Part shown: positions 51,801 through 58,581 of the stretch, one piece after another
Numbering within the stretch: position 1 is the stretch's first letter
Layout of the letters: each line of letters begins with the position of its first letter
Assembly: GCA_900548385.1 (NCBI GenBank)
Contig: URKJ01000001.1
Coordinates: 1 to 64,000, forward strand
DNA: 64,000 bases
Origin: an uncultured bacterium
GTDB taxonomy: Bacteria; Verrucomicrobiota; Lentisphaeria; Victivallales; UBA1829
Reading direction: 5' to 3'
Notes under the pieces: generated by a model
What the model saw: the letters and a program-made list of their open reading frames with translations, nothing else
Told to the model about the DNA's origin: nothing
Databases searched by the model: none
Translations under genes and position numbers: made by a program

Positions 51801-52842
51801 CAACAACCGTCATCCACATTCCATAAAGTTTGCGGAGGGATTCGGCAGTGCGATCAATTATGCGGATGCCAACGAGACCGCACACATGATTCTCGCCGTC
51901 TCCCAGATGCTGGCGGACCGTCACGGGCAGCGGGATTTCATCCGGGCGAACGGTTCCTGGCTGCGTTCTGCGGCGCGGCTGCTGCTGGTGAGCGACGACT
52001 GGGCGTACATGGCTTCCCACTGCCGGGAGTCCGGACTCTCCGCCACGATCGACATGCTGAATTGCGAATACGCCTCCATGATGAAACTTGCCCGGCTCGC
52101 AGAGATTCTCGGCGACGATGAGCTGCGGGATCAGGCGCTTTATCGCGGTGCGCGGCGTCTCGTGCCGACGGTTGCGCGTCTGCCGTTCCTGGATTACGCA
52201 AGGAAGAACGGATTGCTGTATTTGGACAATGCAATGCTCTGCGTTGGTTTTCATGAACAGGGATTCCATTACCGGAGCAAGGGAACGAAGGCTTCCGAAG
52301 TGGATCTTTACGATATGAGTCAGGGGATACCGCCGGACATCGTTCCGTTGTACCGGAAGTACTGCCCGGAGGAAGAACGCGCGTACTTTGAAAAACTGGT
52401 GCTGCCCGGTCTGTATGACAAGAATGGCGCTTTTGCCTATAAGAACCCCGCTCTCCTCGCCATTATTGCCCATGCGTCGGCGATTCGCGATGCGGAACTG
52501 CGCCGGGCTTTGTTCAAGTGTATGGAGAAAGTAGCGAAAACGTCGTCTTTCACTTCCGACTGGCCGGGGATCACGGTTGCCTCCCAGTTTGCTCCGGTGC
52601 TGTACCGTCTTTACGGAAAAGTACGGATCCGCACTGCAAAGGATCTGGACATCCGGGATTTTTCCTATGATCCCGCGGCGAAGCTGCTGTGCCTGGACTT
52701 CCGTGCCGGAGCGGTTCCCGAACTGGTGCTGGAGAGTATGTTGAACCCGGCGGATTCCGTTTACCGGCGCGATGCGGACGGGTTGATTCGTATTCCGCTT
52801 CATCCGGGAGAAGAGAAAAAGCTGGAATTGCGGTTCCGCTGA
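48856..52842 (+). CDS. Very large secreted multi-domain protein (cassette 4)
   Basis: A 1328-residue protein with a signal peptide (KKICLLLIALCIPAGYICA). Residues about 195-420 look like a class I amidotransferase or ThuA-like fold (M-I-V-Y-A-G-A-R-A, G-K-G-R-V-I-W-S-A-L-G). Residues about 490-600 resemble the GH2 sugar-binding jelly roll (V-F-V-N-G-R-S-V-G-R-V). Residues about 975-1250 are helical and look like an alpha/alpha toroid (C-R-E-S-G-L-S-A-T-I-D, M-L-C-V-G-F-H-E-Q-G-F-H). This mix suggests an exo-acting glycosidase or lyase for an acidic glycan, but no family is named. AGGA precedes ATG 48856; ATG 48844 is an alternative. Confidence 0.68.
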   Translation: MKKICLLLIALCIPAGYICAEQVGKAAPAVKKSIPKRKPARWNIISRGEGGTYQLTQTSTEAFSLVLHRNGKDKPARTMLCLDLNREFHTQNRLFFTCRSINGKPVMVHPLLSYRSGKKSILKFGPKLMISGKAEKMFALRLDTDFKLGDATFPFLQLKFSADISGAKEGETVELDVSGMRICMPEEAGMSSERPEVLVIPGRKAENIKRVENPVKVFFMFDNEDFSTVFCGRGNYPRVQDRCQFPGYRSLLLKTVKDQAELAASPESADMIVYAGARADKPMAERVAKAVRNGKPLYVAAVVADPEIAELLPVSLKKRDGGIPVRRTLKAVSAADPLFAGLSSASFGQYFDVRMKAGGKARLVFADGSPAMAEGVAGKGRVIWSALGIGTDLISGKASEDPLLLRVISEQTGKVLRETERKPVLRADGWQEGLSTENFGRFGWLIGDGLLVESMNDVFDVSNGSAQYAFKSRLAPKLSLTHWSFKPLNAGEVKAKQVDWSYCYAETGKFEYNTTCVIPAAWKEEKISFTVEGGIDDLAEVFVNGRSVGRVTEDMPEYWRRPHRYLLPKELLKFGEENRIRIVAENLRGNGSMGSCPELICLPSKAECWTFAADRANELGKGGVITDSMGKRRFDTSLAFPGIRWEIFGNRIVMGVFNIAGYAAIPSGKSWKVVDLAKTDTLPVNWSAPWILLFHNGECRPLLLVFSKRQEKITVSRVGSAVNGLVFERGGGIGMIVPLWLGGGRNVDTAPWTRGLPAEIAEQAEFWGRKAFAYPVAETEMFRINRKSGRVEIRTKYQFLRTENDWNVSAAPYAPVPPLAFFTKGRLFESEQARDWGLMTNYGSYAAHDNSDTVEWSLPLPEPDFSLLPRIEAEPEVHRFANAIFRKGAPFNAGGGVRELSWSLAYPTGPNFPDCRNVNAHGWLHGINQVMIAPFALDAEARARFMERVRRKAMEPAELYRYKSALRWREEPFSGIRYPIYFNNRHPHSIKFAEGFGSAINYADANETAHMILAVSQMLADRHGQRDFIRANGSWLRSAARLLLVSDDWAYMASHCRESGLSATIDMLNCEYASMMKLARLAEILGDDELRDQALYRGARRLVPTVARLPFLDYARKNGLLYLDNAMLCVGFHEQGFHYRSKGTKASEVDLYDMSQGIPPDIVPLYRKYCPEEERAYFEKLVLPGLYDKNGAFAYKNPALLAIIAHASAIRDAELRRALFKCMEKVAKTSSFTSDWPGITVASQFAPVLYRLYGKVRIRTAKDLDIRDFSYDPAAKLLCLDFRAGAVPELVLESMLNPADSVYRRDADGLIRIPLHPGEEKKLELRFR

Positions 52843-52850
52843 TTTCCGGT

Positions 52851-52893
52851 AAAAAAACAGAGCTTCCCGGTTTCAGAGAGAACCGGGAAGCTC
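52851..52893 (-). terminator. Rho-independent terminator of the ECF sigma operon
   Basis: GAGCTTCCCGGTT (52860-52872) pairs with AACCGGGAAGCTC (52881-52893), a perfect 13-base stem with an 8-base loop. On the minus strand a T-run follows (seven A residues at 52851-52857). Confidence 0.88.
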
Positions 52894-52924
52894 CGGCGTT
52901 TCCGTGTATCCGCCGTTGGAGGAA

Positions 52925-53521
52925 TCAGGGCTTTTTCGGCGCTTTGCGCGGAGTGCGGGAGAAGTCGCCCGCCGCATCCTTGACCAGACGCTCCGGCGGG
53001 TTTTCTGCGATCAGTTCCTGTGTCCGGCGTTCCAGACGCTGTTCCTTTTCCGCCACCTGTTTTTCATAGCGCCGTTTCATCATGGAAAGACGTTTTTCCA
53101 TGCCTTTGATTGCGGCTTCCGTATCGGCAAGCAGTTTTTTCTGGAAATTCAGATGATTTTCCAGATCTTCCCGCGTCGTTTCGCGGATTTTCGCCAGTGC
53201 AGTTTCTTTGAGTTCCGGCGTTTTCGCTTCCAGATAAGCGGCGCGGAGCGCGAGCAGGCGTTTGGCTTTTTTCTGCCGCCATTTGAAGAAATGAGTGCGC
53301 ATTTCCCGTTCAAACATCCGGGGATCTTTTGCGGCAAGCTGACGGAGTTCTTTGCGTTCCGCATCGGTGAATTCTTTGGATTCCAGTGCGGAGAGCAGAG
53401 GATGGACGCCGCCTTTGCGTCCCGGTGGCGGCGGTGGACCGGGACGTTCCGGCCGGGTGTCGGCAAATACGGCGGCGGAAAGCAGAATTCCGGTCAGCAG
53501 AATGGTGAGCAGTTTTTTCAT
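52925..53521 (-). CDS. Periplasmic Arg/Lys-rich helical protein (CpxP/Spy-like role suggested)
   Basis: A 198-residue protein with a signal peptide (LLTILLTGILLSAAVFA), a proline stretch (P-G-P-P-P-P-P-G) and then almost continuous charged helix. It resembles small periplasmic stress or metal-binding chaperones such as CpxP or Spy in design, but the L-T-x-x-Q motif is not seen. Its ATG overlaps the anti-sigma stop (ATGA), so it is coupled to it and may be part of the stress sensor. Confidence 0.65.
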   Translation of the reverse strand: MKKLLTILLTGILLSAAVFADTRPERPGPPPPPGRKGGVHPLLSALESKEFTDAERKELRQLAAKDPRMFEREMRTHFFKWRQKKAKRLLALRAAYLEAKTPELKETALAKIRETTREDLENHLNFQKKLLADTEAAIKGMEKRLSMMKRRYEKQVAEKEQRLERRTQELIAENPPERLVKDAAGDFSRTPRKAPKKP

Positions 53522-53967
53522 ATTGTCTGTACTCCTTGATTCGAGATTTCATAAGCGCTGGCGATCAGGCTTGCACCGCTTGCGACTTCACAGGAGAGCG
53601 AGATCAGACTGTCGTCGTAATCGGACAGCGAGGCGCTCTGCGTGGCGGTGGCGGTGAGATTCGGGCTCGCGGGAGCCGGAAGCAGGGAATAGAACGCGAT
53701 TCCGAACGAGACCAGAAACGAGGCCGCGACCGGCACGGCGATTTTCCATACTCTCCAGCGGCGGCGTGCGGCATACCGCCGAGCTTCCGCAAGGATCACG
53801 GTATCCAGCTGTTCCGGGACCTGTATGCCGGAGGAGTCGTGTTCCAGTGTGCTGATGCGGTGAAACAGGGCGCAGTCCGGACATTCCGCGAGATGCCGTT
53901 CCATTTCGGCGGAACGGGCGGCACCGGATGCGGTTTCCCGCATGATGTTTGTGCATATTGTTTTCAT
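53518..53967 (-). CDS. Zinc-finger anti-sigma factor
   Basis: A 149-residue single-pass membrane protein. H-L-A-E-C-P-D-C near residues 22-29 is the H-x3-C-x2-C zinc motif of the zf-HC2 anti-sigma domain that holds an ECF sigma factor. A transmembrane helix (V-P-V-A-A-S-F-L-V-S-F-G-I-A-F-Y) lies near residues 76-95 and a 50-residue Ser-rich periplasmic tail follows. It is 16 bases behind the sigma gene, the usual order for sigma/anti-sigma pairs. Confidence 0.85.
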   Translation of the reverse strand: MKTICTNIMRETASGAARSAEMERHLAECPDCALFHRISTLEHDSSGIQVPEQLDTVILAEARRYAARRRWRVWKIAVPVAASFLVSFGIAFYSLLPAPASPNLTATATQSASLSDYDDSLISLSCEVASGASLIASAYEISNQGVQTI

Positions 53968-53983
53968 GTTGCGCCCCCTTTTG

Positions 53984-54562
53984 TTAAGAGATCCATTCAT
54001 TCAGTTGTTTTCTCAGATTTTTGACCGCGTACTGCATTCTGCCCAGAACCGTGTTGATGGAACAGCTCTGCACCTCCGCGATCTCTTTGAACGAGAGCCC
54101 TTCCTGCCGGAGCAGAAAAACCTCTTTCTGCTCATCCGCCAACCCGTCCGCAGCGCGCTGCAGCGCTTTGGCGAGCTCCCGGTTATGCATATTCCGCCAC
54201 GGTTCCGAATGGCTGACCGGTTCGCTGACGGCGATATTTTCATCGTCCAGCGGCAGTTCCGCCGAAACCTTCTCTTTCCGGAACTGGTCGATCGCAAGAT
54301 TGCGGGCGATCATGGTAAGCCATGCAAAAAACTTCTGCTTGCTTTCGTAGTCTCCCAGTTTCCGGATCACGCGGAGCCATGCCTGCTGAAACACGTCATC
54401 CGCAAGAGCGTGATTTCCGAGCATTCTGTTCAAGTATGCGTAAAGCGGCCGTTTATACCGTTCGTAGAGAACGGTGAAAGAATCGCTGCTGCCGTTCAGA
54501 TACGCATGGATCAACTCCTCGTCGGTAATTGTCAGTTCTTCCGTTTTCTCATTCATATCCAT
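53984..54562 (-). CDS. ECF-family RNA polymerase sigma factor
   Basis: The 192-residue protein has the two ECF regions: sigma2 (A-D-D-V-F-Q-Q-A-W-L-R-V-I, then W-L-T-M-I-A-R-N-L-A-I-D) and sigma4 (F-K-E-I-A-E-V-Q-S-C-S-I-N-T-V-L-G-R-M). It directs RNA polymerase to stress or envelope promoters when the downstream membrane anti-sigma protein releases it. First gene of a three-gene operon. The 209-base gap upstream to 54771 holds no gene other than the ABM promoter. Confidence 0.93.
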   Translation of the reverse strand: MDMNEKTEELTITDEELIHAYLNGSSDSFTVLYERYKRPLYAYLNRMLGNHALADDVFQQAWLRVIRKLGDYESKQKFFAWLTMIARNLAIDQFRKEKVSAELPLDDENIAVSEPVSHSEPWRNMHNRELAKALQRAADGLADEQKEVFLLRQEGLSFKEIAEVQSCSINTVLGRMQYAVKNLRKQLNEWIS

Positions 54563-54712
54563 GAAACGTGATCCCGCTGTTTTTATTGTGCCCGGATGAT
54601 AATTTTTTTCGTTTTTTTGAAATATACGCGGAAAAAACGCATTTTCAACTTCTCCTGCGGAATTTGCCGGATGGCGGACGGCTGATTTTCATAGAAAAAT
54701 CAGCGGCGGCTG

Positions 54713-54741
54713 TTGATTTTGGCGGCAGGCCGGTGTATTAT
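54713..54741 (+). promoter_or_regulatory. Promoter of the ABM-domain gene
   Basis: TTGATT (54713-54718), 17 bases, TATTAT (54736-54741), 30 bases before the ATG. Confidence 0.65.
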
Positions 54742-54771
54742 ATTGCAGATTCAACCAAATGGAGGTTTATC

Positions 54772-55053
54772 ATGTTTCAGGTTATTGCCATTGTTTCGCT
54801 GAAGAAAGGGGAAGCGGAAAATTTCAAAAAGCTCCTTCCCGCGATTGTCGGAGCGTCGAAAACGGATAAGGGAAACATCAGCTATCAGTGCGATCAGGAT
54901 GCGTTGAATCCCGATGTTTTTCTGTTTCAGGAGCGCTGGGAAAGCGATGAGGCATTGGAGGAACATCTTGCCCAGCCGCATTTCAAGGAGTTTGCCGCCG
55001 CGATCGAATCCCTGATTGCCGCTCCGCTTGCCATGCATAAGATCATGCTGTAA
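54772..55053 (+). CDS. Antibiotic biosynthesis monooxygenase (ABM) domain protein
   Basis: A 93-residue cytoplasmic protein with the ferredoxin-like ABM/YgiN fold: I-S-Y-Q-C-D-Q-D, F-L-F-Q-E-R-W-E-S, L-E-E-H-L-A-Q-P-H-F. Members are quinol monooxygenases, haem-degrading enzymes or simple stress proteins; the function here is unknown. GGAGG precedes ATG 54772, and the gene has its own promoter and a weak terminator. Confidence 0.88.
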   Translation: MFQVIAIVSLKKGEAENFKKLLPAIVGASKTDKGNISYQCDQDALNPDVFLFQERWESDEALEEHLAQPHFKEFAAAIESLIAAPLAMHKIML

Positions 55054-55068
55054 ACTGCCGTTTGCGTA

Positions 55069-55103
55069 ACAGCCGGTGTTCCGGACGGATGCCGGCTGTT
55101 TGT
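55069..55103 (+). terminator. Probable terminator after the ABM gene
   Basis: ACAGCCGG (55069-55076) pairs with CCGGCTGT (55092-55099), followed by a short T-rich tail. The rest of the gap up to 55230 shows nothing clear. Confidence 0.55.
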
Positions 55104-55230
55104 ATATTATCCCTGTTGTCTCTGCAACGTTCCTTTTTTTCCGGAATGAATGTTCCGGTCCGTCGGAGGGAAAGGAAAACGCGGATTGATAAATGCCCCG
55201 CCGACCGGAGAAACCGGGCGGAATTCTGTT

Positions 55231-55794
55231 TTATTCTTCACGCGTACCGTTTGGCGCATCAAGCATATCCGGCGTCAGAAATTTTGCCGGAATTGAGAAT
55301 GACACAAAAGTCGTCGCACTGTTGAGTTTGAAAACATAAATATAGGAATCCGTTATTCTGTCAAATCTGACAGACGAGTCCTTATCATATTTCAAATCGT
55401 CCCAACAGGGAGCACGGACGCGCTCGCAATTCGACAGGTCATCCAAAAGAAATAAATGATTAAAGAGGCGAACCCATGTGTCGCCTCCTTTATCTGTTGC
55501 CGTGCGGATTACCTGATCTTTATTGACAAAGAAGAAATCATAACAATCTTTATCAAAAAGACAGGGACCAACGATCAGGAATGGTTTGCTGTCTGCTTTA
55601 TAAATGGCAAGCGTTTCATTTTTGCCATTTCGTTTCAGACATGTTTCTCCAACCTTGCGATACATACTGCCCATCGTAACACTGAAAACAACATCGCCCA
55701 AAGGCTTGAAGATAAAAGCGCCGGCAAGCGACACAGACAATGCTGTTATCAGGATTGCCAGAGTTATGGATATTTTTTTTATGACCGTTTTCAT
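55231..55794 (-). CDS. Membrane or periplasm-targeted protein, candidate immunity protein
   Basis: A 187-residue protein with an N-terminal hydrophobic helix (I-T-L-A-I-L-I-T-A-L-S-V-S-L-A-G-A-F) that sends it across the inner membrane. A mixed domain with four cysteines (C-L-K, G-P-C-L-F-D-K-D-C, C-E-R, P-C-W) follows. I recognise no family. It follows the candidate L,D-transpeptidase toxin by 30 bases, is AT-rich like it, and its periplasmic location is what an immunity protein against a peptidoglycan toxin would need. There is no good ribosome site. Confidence 0.6.
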   Translation of the reverse strand: MKTVIKKISITLAILITALSVSLAGAFIFKPLGDVVFSVTMGSMYRKVGETCLKRNGKNETLAIYKADSKPFLIVGPCLFDKDCYDFFFVNKDQVIRTATDKGGDTWVRLFNHLFLLDDLSNCERVRAPCWDDLKYDKDSSVRFDRITDSYIYVFKLNSATTFVSFSIPAKFLTPDMLDAPNGTREE

Positions 55795-55824
55795 GAGTGA
55801 AATATATCATCGAATCTGCTCGTG

Positions 55825-56727
55825 TCAATACTGCCGCGGTATAATCGGATAAGCCTTATATTTTTTCTCTTGGATCTTGACGTTTGGGTTTTCGTAGTTG
55901 ACACAGACATATATGAATGATAATCCAGTAGAATCAAAATACTTTTGAAATACAGAATCCTTCTTCTGCAAATCAATGCATCCAGCAGACCCGAAGTCTG
56001 AACCTCCATGAATAAAAAAACCGCTTCGTTTGCGCGTATCGGAGGTTTTATTCGGATGCAGAGGCCATGAACAGTTGCCCCAGCCGCTTGACTTGACAAT
56101 ATGGGACCATGGACTGGTTTTGGCTGATCGTTGCTCTTTAGACTCAACATAGTATAATCCTTGCGGAATTCCGCCGATATTTCTTTCTCCTTGTCTAGAA
56201 TAGGAATAATCGAATTCGCGTTCAATGGTTTCGGAAATAAAACCTGAAACAGTTGCTTGATTTATAGTTATGTTCTCGGAAACTGCTTTTCCAGAAACAG
56301 CATTCAACAGTAGTTTTCCGTCACTGGACATCAAATAATGACCGTTGAAAATCAAAAATATTTTTTGTCTTCGCAATTCTAAGTTTTCATTACGCACCTT
56401 TATTATCTGTTCAGCAAGAGACTTTGCTTCTCCTTCTTGCAATCTATAGGTTTTTCTTAATGTTTGTGTAATACGATATTTTTCCACATCCTTACTCACA
56501 TCCTTATTAGTATTGGTTATGGGAACATATCTACAATGGCAGTTCGGATGTATGGGAAGCTGTGGGAGATTCGGATCTTCAAGATCAAATTTCTTTCCGT
56601 CATTGATTATACAAGCTGGACAAGAGTTTTTGCCTTCATCTGCAATATATAAAAGCTGTTTTTTTTGAGTTTGAGGGAATTCATCCCACGCTTTTTGTAC
56701 TTCTTTCATAATTGACAGGATGTCCAT
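55825..56727 (-). CDS. Candidate polymorphic toxin: MuF/gp7-like zinc motif plus Tlde1-like L,D-transpeptidase domain
   Basis: Residues 36-65 read C-P-A-C followed by H-P-N-C-H-C, the cysteine-histidine motif at the end of SPP1 gp7/MuF phage head-morphogenesis proteins and of MuF-type toxins. Residues 122-278 look like DUF2778/Tlde1: I-F-N-G-H-Y-L then G-G-I-P-Q-G-L-Y-Y-V, and the catalytic pair F-F-I-H-G-G-S (His240) and G-S-A-G-C-I-D-L (Cys250). Tlde1 enzymes damage peptidoglycan by L,D-carboxypeptidase or transpeptidase action. There is no signal peptide. AAAAGGAG precedes the ATG. The gene is clearly richer in A+T than its neighbours, as for acquired DNA, and a candidate immunity gene follows. 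Confidence 0.7.
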   Translation of the reverse strand: MDILSIMKEVQKAWDEFPQTQKKQLLYIADEGKNSCPACIINDGKKFDLEDPNLPQLPIHPNCHCRYVPITNTNKDVSKDVEKYRITQTLRKTYRLQEGEAKSLAEQIIKVRNENLELRRQKIFLIFNGHYLMSSDGKLLLNAVSGKAVSENITINQATVSGFISETIEREFDYSYSRQGERNIGGIPQGLYYVESKEQRSAKTSPWSHIVKSSGWGNCSWPLHPNKTSDTRKRSGFFIHGGSDFGSAGCIDLQKKDSVFQKYFDSTGLSFIYVCVNYENPNVKIQEKKYKAYPIIPRQY

Positions 56728-57072
56728 AACTTCTCCTTTTTGTTCGTTTTACACAGAAAAAATATTTTCTGTTCTACGTCGGATTTTGTCAACCTTTGTT
56801 TTTGGAAGATGCCGCTTCGGAATTTAGTGTACTGCAAGGTTTGGAACTCGATTGGAGGTGGATGACAATTTGCATCGTCAAGATCCTGATCGGGGTGATT
56901 ATAGGAACTTTTCTCTTTATCCGACTTGCCACCGAAAATTAAAGAAACATGATATGCTTGTTTGCGAAAAACGTTTTTCATGCCTCCTTTTATGGCTGCC
57001 CGAAAAACGTCTTTCGATGAAGAACGTTTCAAGAAAACGTCGAAAAATACTTGATTCTGACATGTGTTCTTA
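56728..57072. other. AT-rich region between the candidate toxin and the sigma factor
   Basis: This 345-base gap contains an 8-base inverted repeat ACAGAAAA/TTTTCTGT (56753-56772) just before the toxin gene. It also holds a 108-codon minus-strand frame (56706-57032) whose best ATG (56981) has AAAGGAGG, but only one base before the start. I could not recognise that frame; it may be a remnant of the acquired segment. Confidence 0.4.
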
Positions 57073-58479
57073 TCAGAGAAAGAAATCTTCCAGATATTTT
57101 CCGCTGTCGGAGTGTTTGCGGATCTTTTCGAGCGTTTTCAGTTCCAGCTGCCGGACCCGTTCGCGGGTGACGTTGAACAGTATGCTGACTTCGGTCAGGG
57201 TCTTGCAGGGACCGCCGTCAAGACCGTAACGCATGGTGATGACCTGTTTTTCCCGTTCGGAAAGCTGGTTGATTGCCTCCGCCAGACGTTCTTTCATCAT
57301 TTTGCGGGCGAGCGACTTCATCGGGTCATCCGATTCTTTGTCGCTGAGGAAATTTTCAATCGTGAAATCAGGATCGTCCGAGCTCTGGGGAGCCTGAAGA
57401 GAGATGCACTGCAATGACATTTTCTTGATTGCACTGATCCGTTCCTTCGGCATTTCCATGATTTGGGCAAGCTCTTCGATGGTCGGTTCATTCCCGTTCA
57501 GCTGAATGAAATTCTTTTCCGTGATGTTCATTTTGCGGATCGTTACCAGCATGTGGATCGGCAGGCGGATCACGCGCGACTGCGCGGAAAGCGCCCGCGC
57601 GACAGCCTGTCTCACCCACCAGGAAGCATAGGTGCAGAAGCGGTGTCCGAGCTTGTAATCGAATTTTTCCAGAGCTTTCATCAAGCCGAGGTTGCCCTCC
57701 TGAATCAGATCCCCGAACGGCAGGCCTTTGTGCTGGTAATGCTTGGCGATATTGATGACCAGCCGCAGATTGGTTTCGAGCATACGGACTTTCCAGCGGT
57801 CGATTTCGCGGCGGAGCTCCGCCATCTTGCGGTTGTGGCGGATGATCTCCTCCACGTCCATCAGCATGATCCGTTCAAGTTCTGTGCCGGAGAGACGCCC
57901 GGCATTGTAGTTTTCCAGATAACGGCGTGCAACGTCGCTCCACTCCAGCAGTTTTTCCAGTACGGCGGAGTGTTTTGCCAACGTGTCGAACCCGGCTTTC
58001 CGCAGTTTGTCGAATTCCGGACGCGGAACGGTTCCGTAAGCGGCGCGCATCCGTGCGACGGCTTCCGCGATTTGTGCGGACCACCCCCGCTTGTGGACGG
58101 GATCATCGGGCAGCGAAGCATTGTCCCGAGTGGAGGGAGGGAAGATGTCGGCGAGATCCTCATCGGGATTGGCAAGCAGTTTGATGTGTTCGTCGTAAAC
58201 GAATGCGAACAGATAAATGGATTCCCGGAGACTGCATACGTTCCGGTCGATCTGTTCCCAGAGGTCAAATTCCTCCTGCGGGCTCAACTGGGGCATTTCG
58301 CCCATTTCCCGGAAATAACTGCGGAGAGCATCCTGTTCCTCTTCCTGCGAGGCGCGTTTTTTGTCGGGAGCGATTTTTTCGGCATCTTCCGGCACCTGGT
58401 CGAAACATTCCCGCATGGTGCGGGCTTCCCGCGCCGGAGGCGGCATGGTCGGTATTTCATGTTTGTCTGGTGCAGTCAT
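57073..58479 (-). CDS. RpoD/SigA-family sigma-70 factor
   Basis: A 468-residue protein with sigma1.2 (L-R-S-Y-F-R-E-M-G-E-M-P), sigma2 (L-I-Q-E-G-N-L-G-L-M-K-A-L-E-K-F-D and T-Y-A-S-W-W-V-R-Q-A), sigma3 (P-I-H-M-L-V-T) and sigma4 (T-R-E-R-V-R-Q-L-E). It may be the housekeeping sigma or a close group 2 relative. The non-conserved segment between 1.2 and 2 (about 100-230) is of ordinary size. ATG 58479 follows GGAG; an ATG at 58506 is in frame without such a site. Confidence 0.9.
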   Translation of the reverse strand: MTAPDKHEIPTMPPPAREARTMRECFDQVPEDAEKIAPDKKRASQEEEQDALRSYFREMGEMPQLSPQEEFDLWEQIDRNVCSLRESIYLFAFVYDEHIKLLANPDEDLADIFPPSTRDNASLPDDPVHKRGWSAQIAEAVARMRAAYGTVPRPEFDKLRKAGFDTLAKHSAVLEKLLEWSDVARRYLENYNAGRLSGTELERIMLMDVEEIIRHNRKMAELRREIDRWKVRMLETNLRLVINIAKHYQHKGLPFGDLIQEGNLGLMKALEKFDYKLGHRFCTYASWWVRQAVARALSAQSRVIRLPIHMLVTIRKMNITEKNFIQLNGNEPTIEELAQIMEMPKERISAIKKMSLQCISLQAPQSSDDPDFTIENFLSDKESDDPMKSLARKMMKERLAEAINQLSEREKQVITMRYGLDGGPCKTLTEVSILFNVTRERVRQLELKTLEKIRKHSDSGKYLEDFFL

Positions 58480-58581
58480 TACAAAGTTCTCCGCAAGGTC
58501 TGTCATAAGTTAGCGTGTATCCCGCGTTTTTCAAGTGCTTTTCGGAATAACAGACCGGCAAATTCACAAAAAGTTCCGGTG

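Noticed and set aside
56706..57032. 108-codon minus-strand frame upstream of the candidate toxin
   Set aside because: Its ribosome site is too close to the best ATG, it overlaps the toxin start and it is not recognisable; treated as a possible remnant only.
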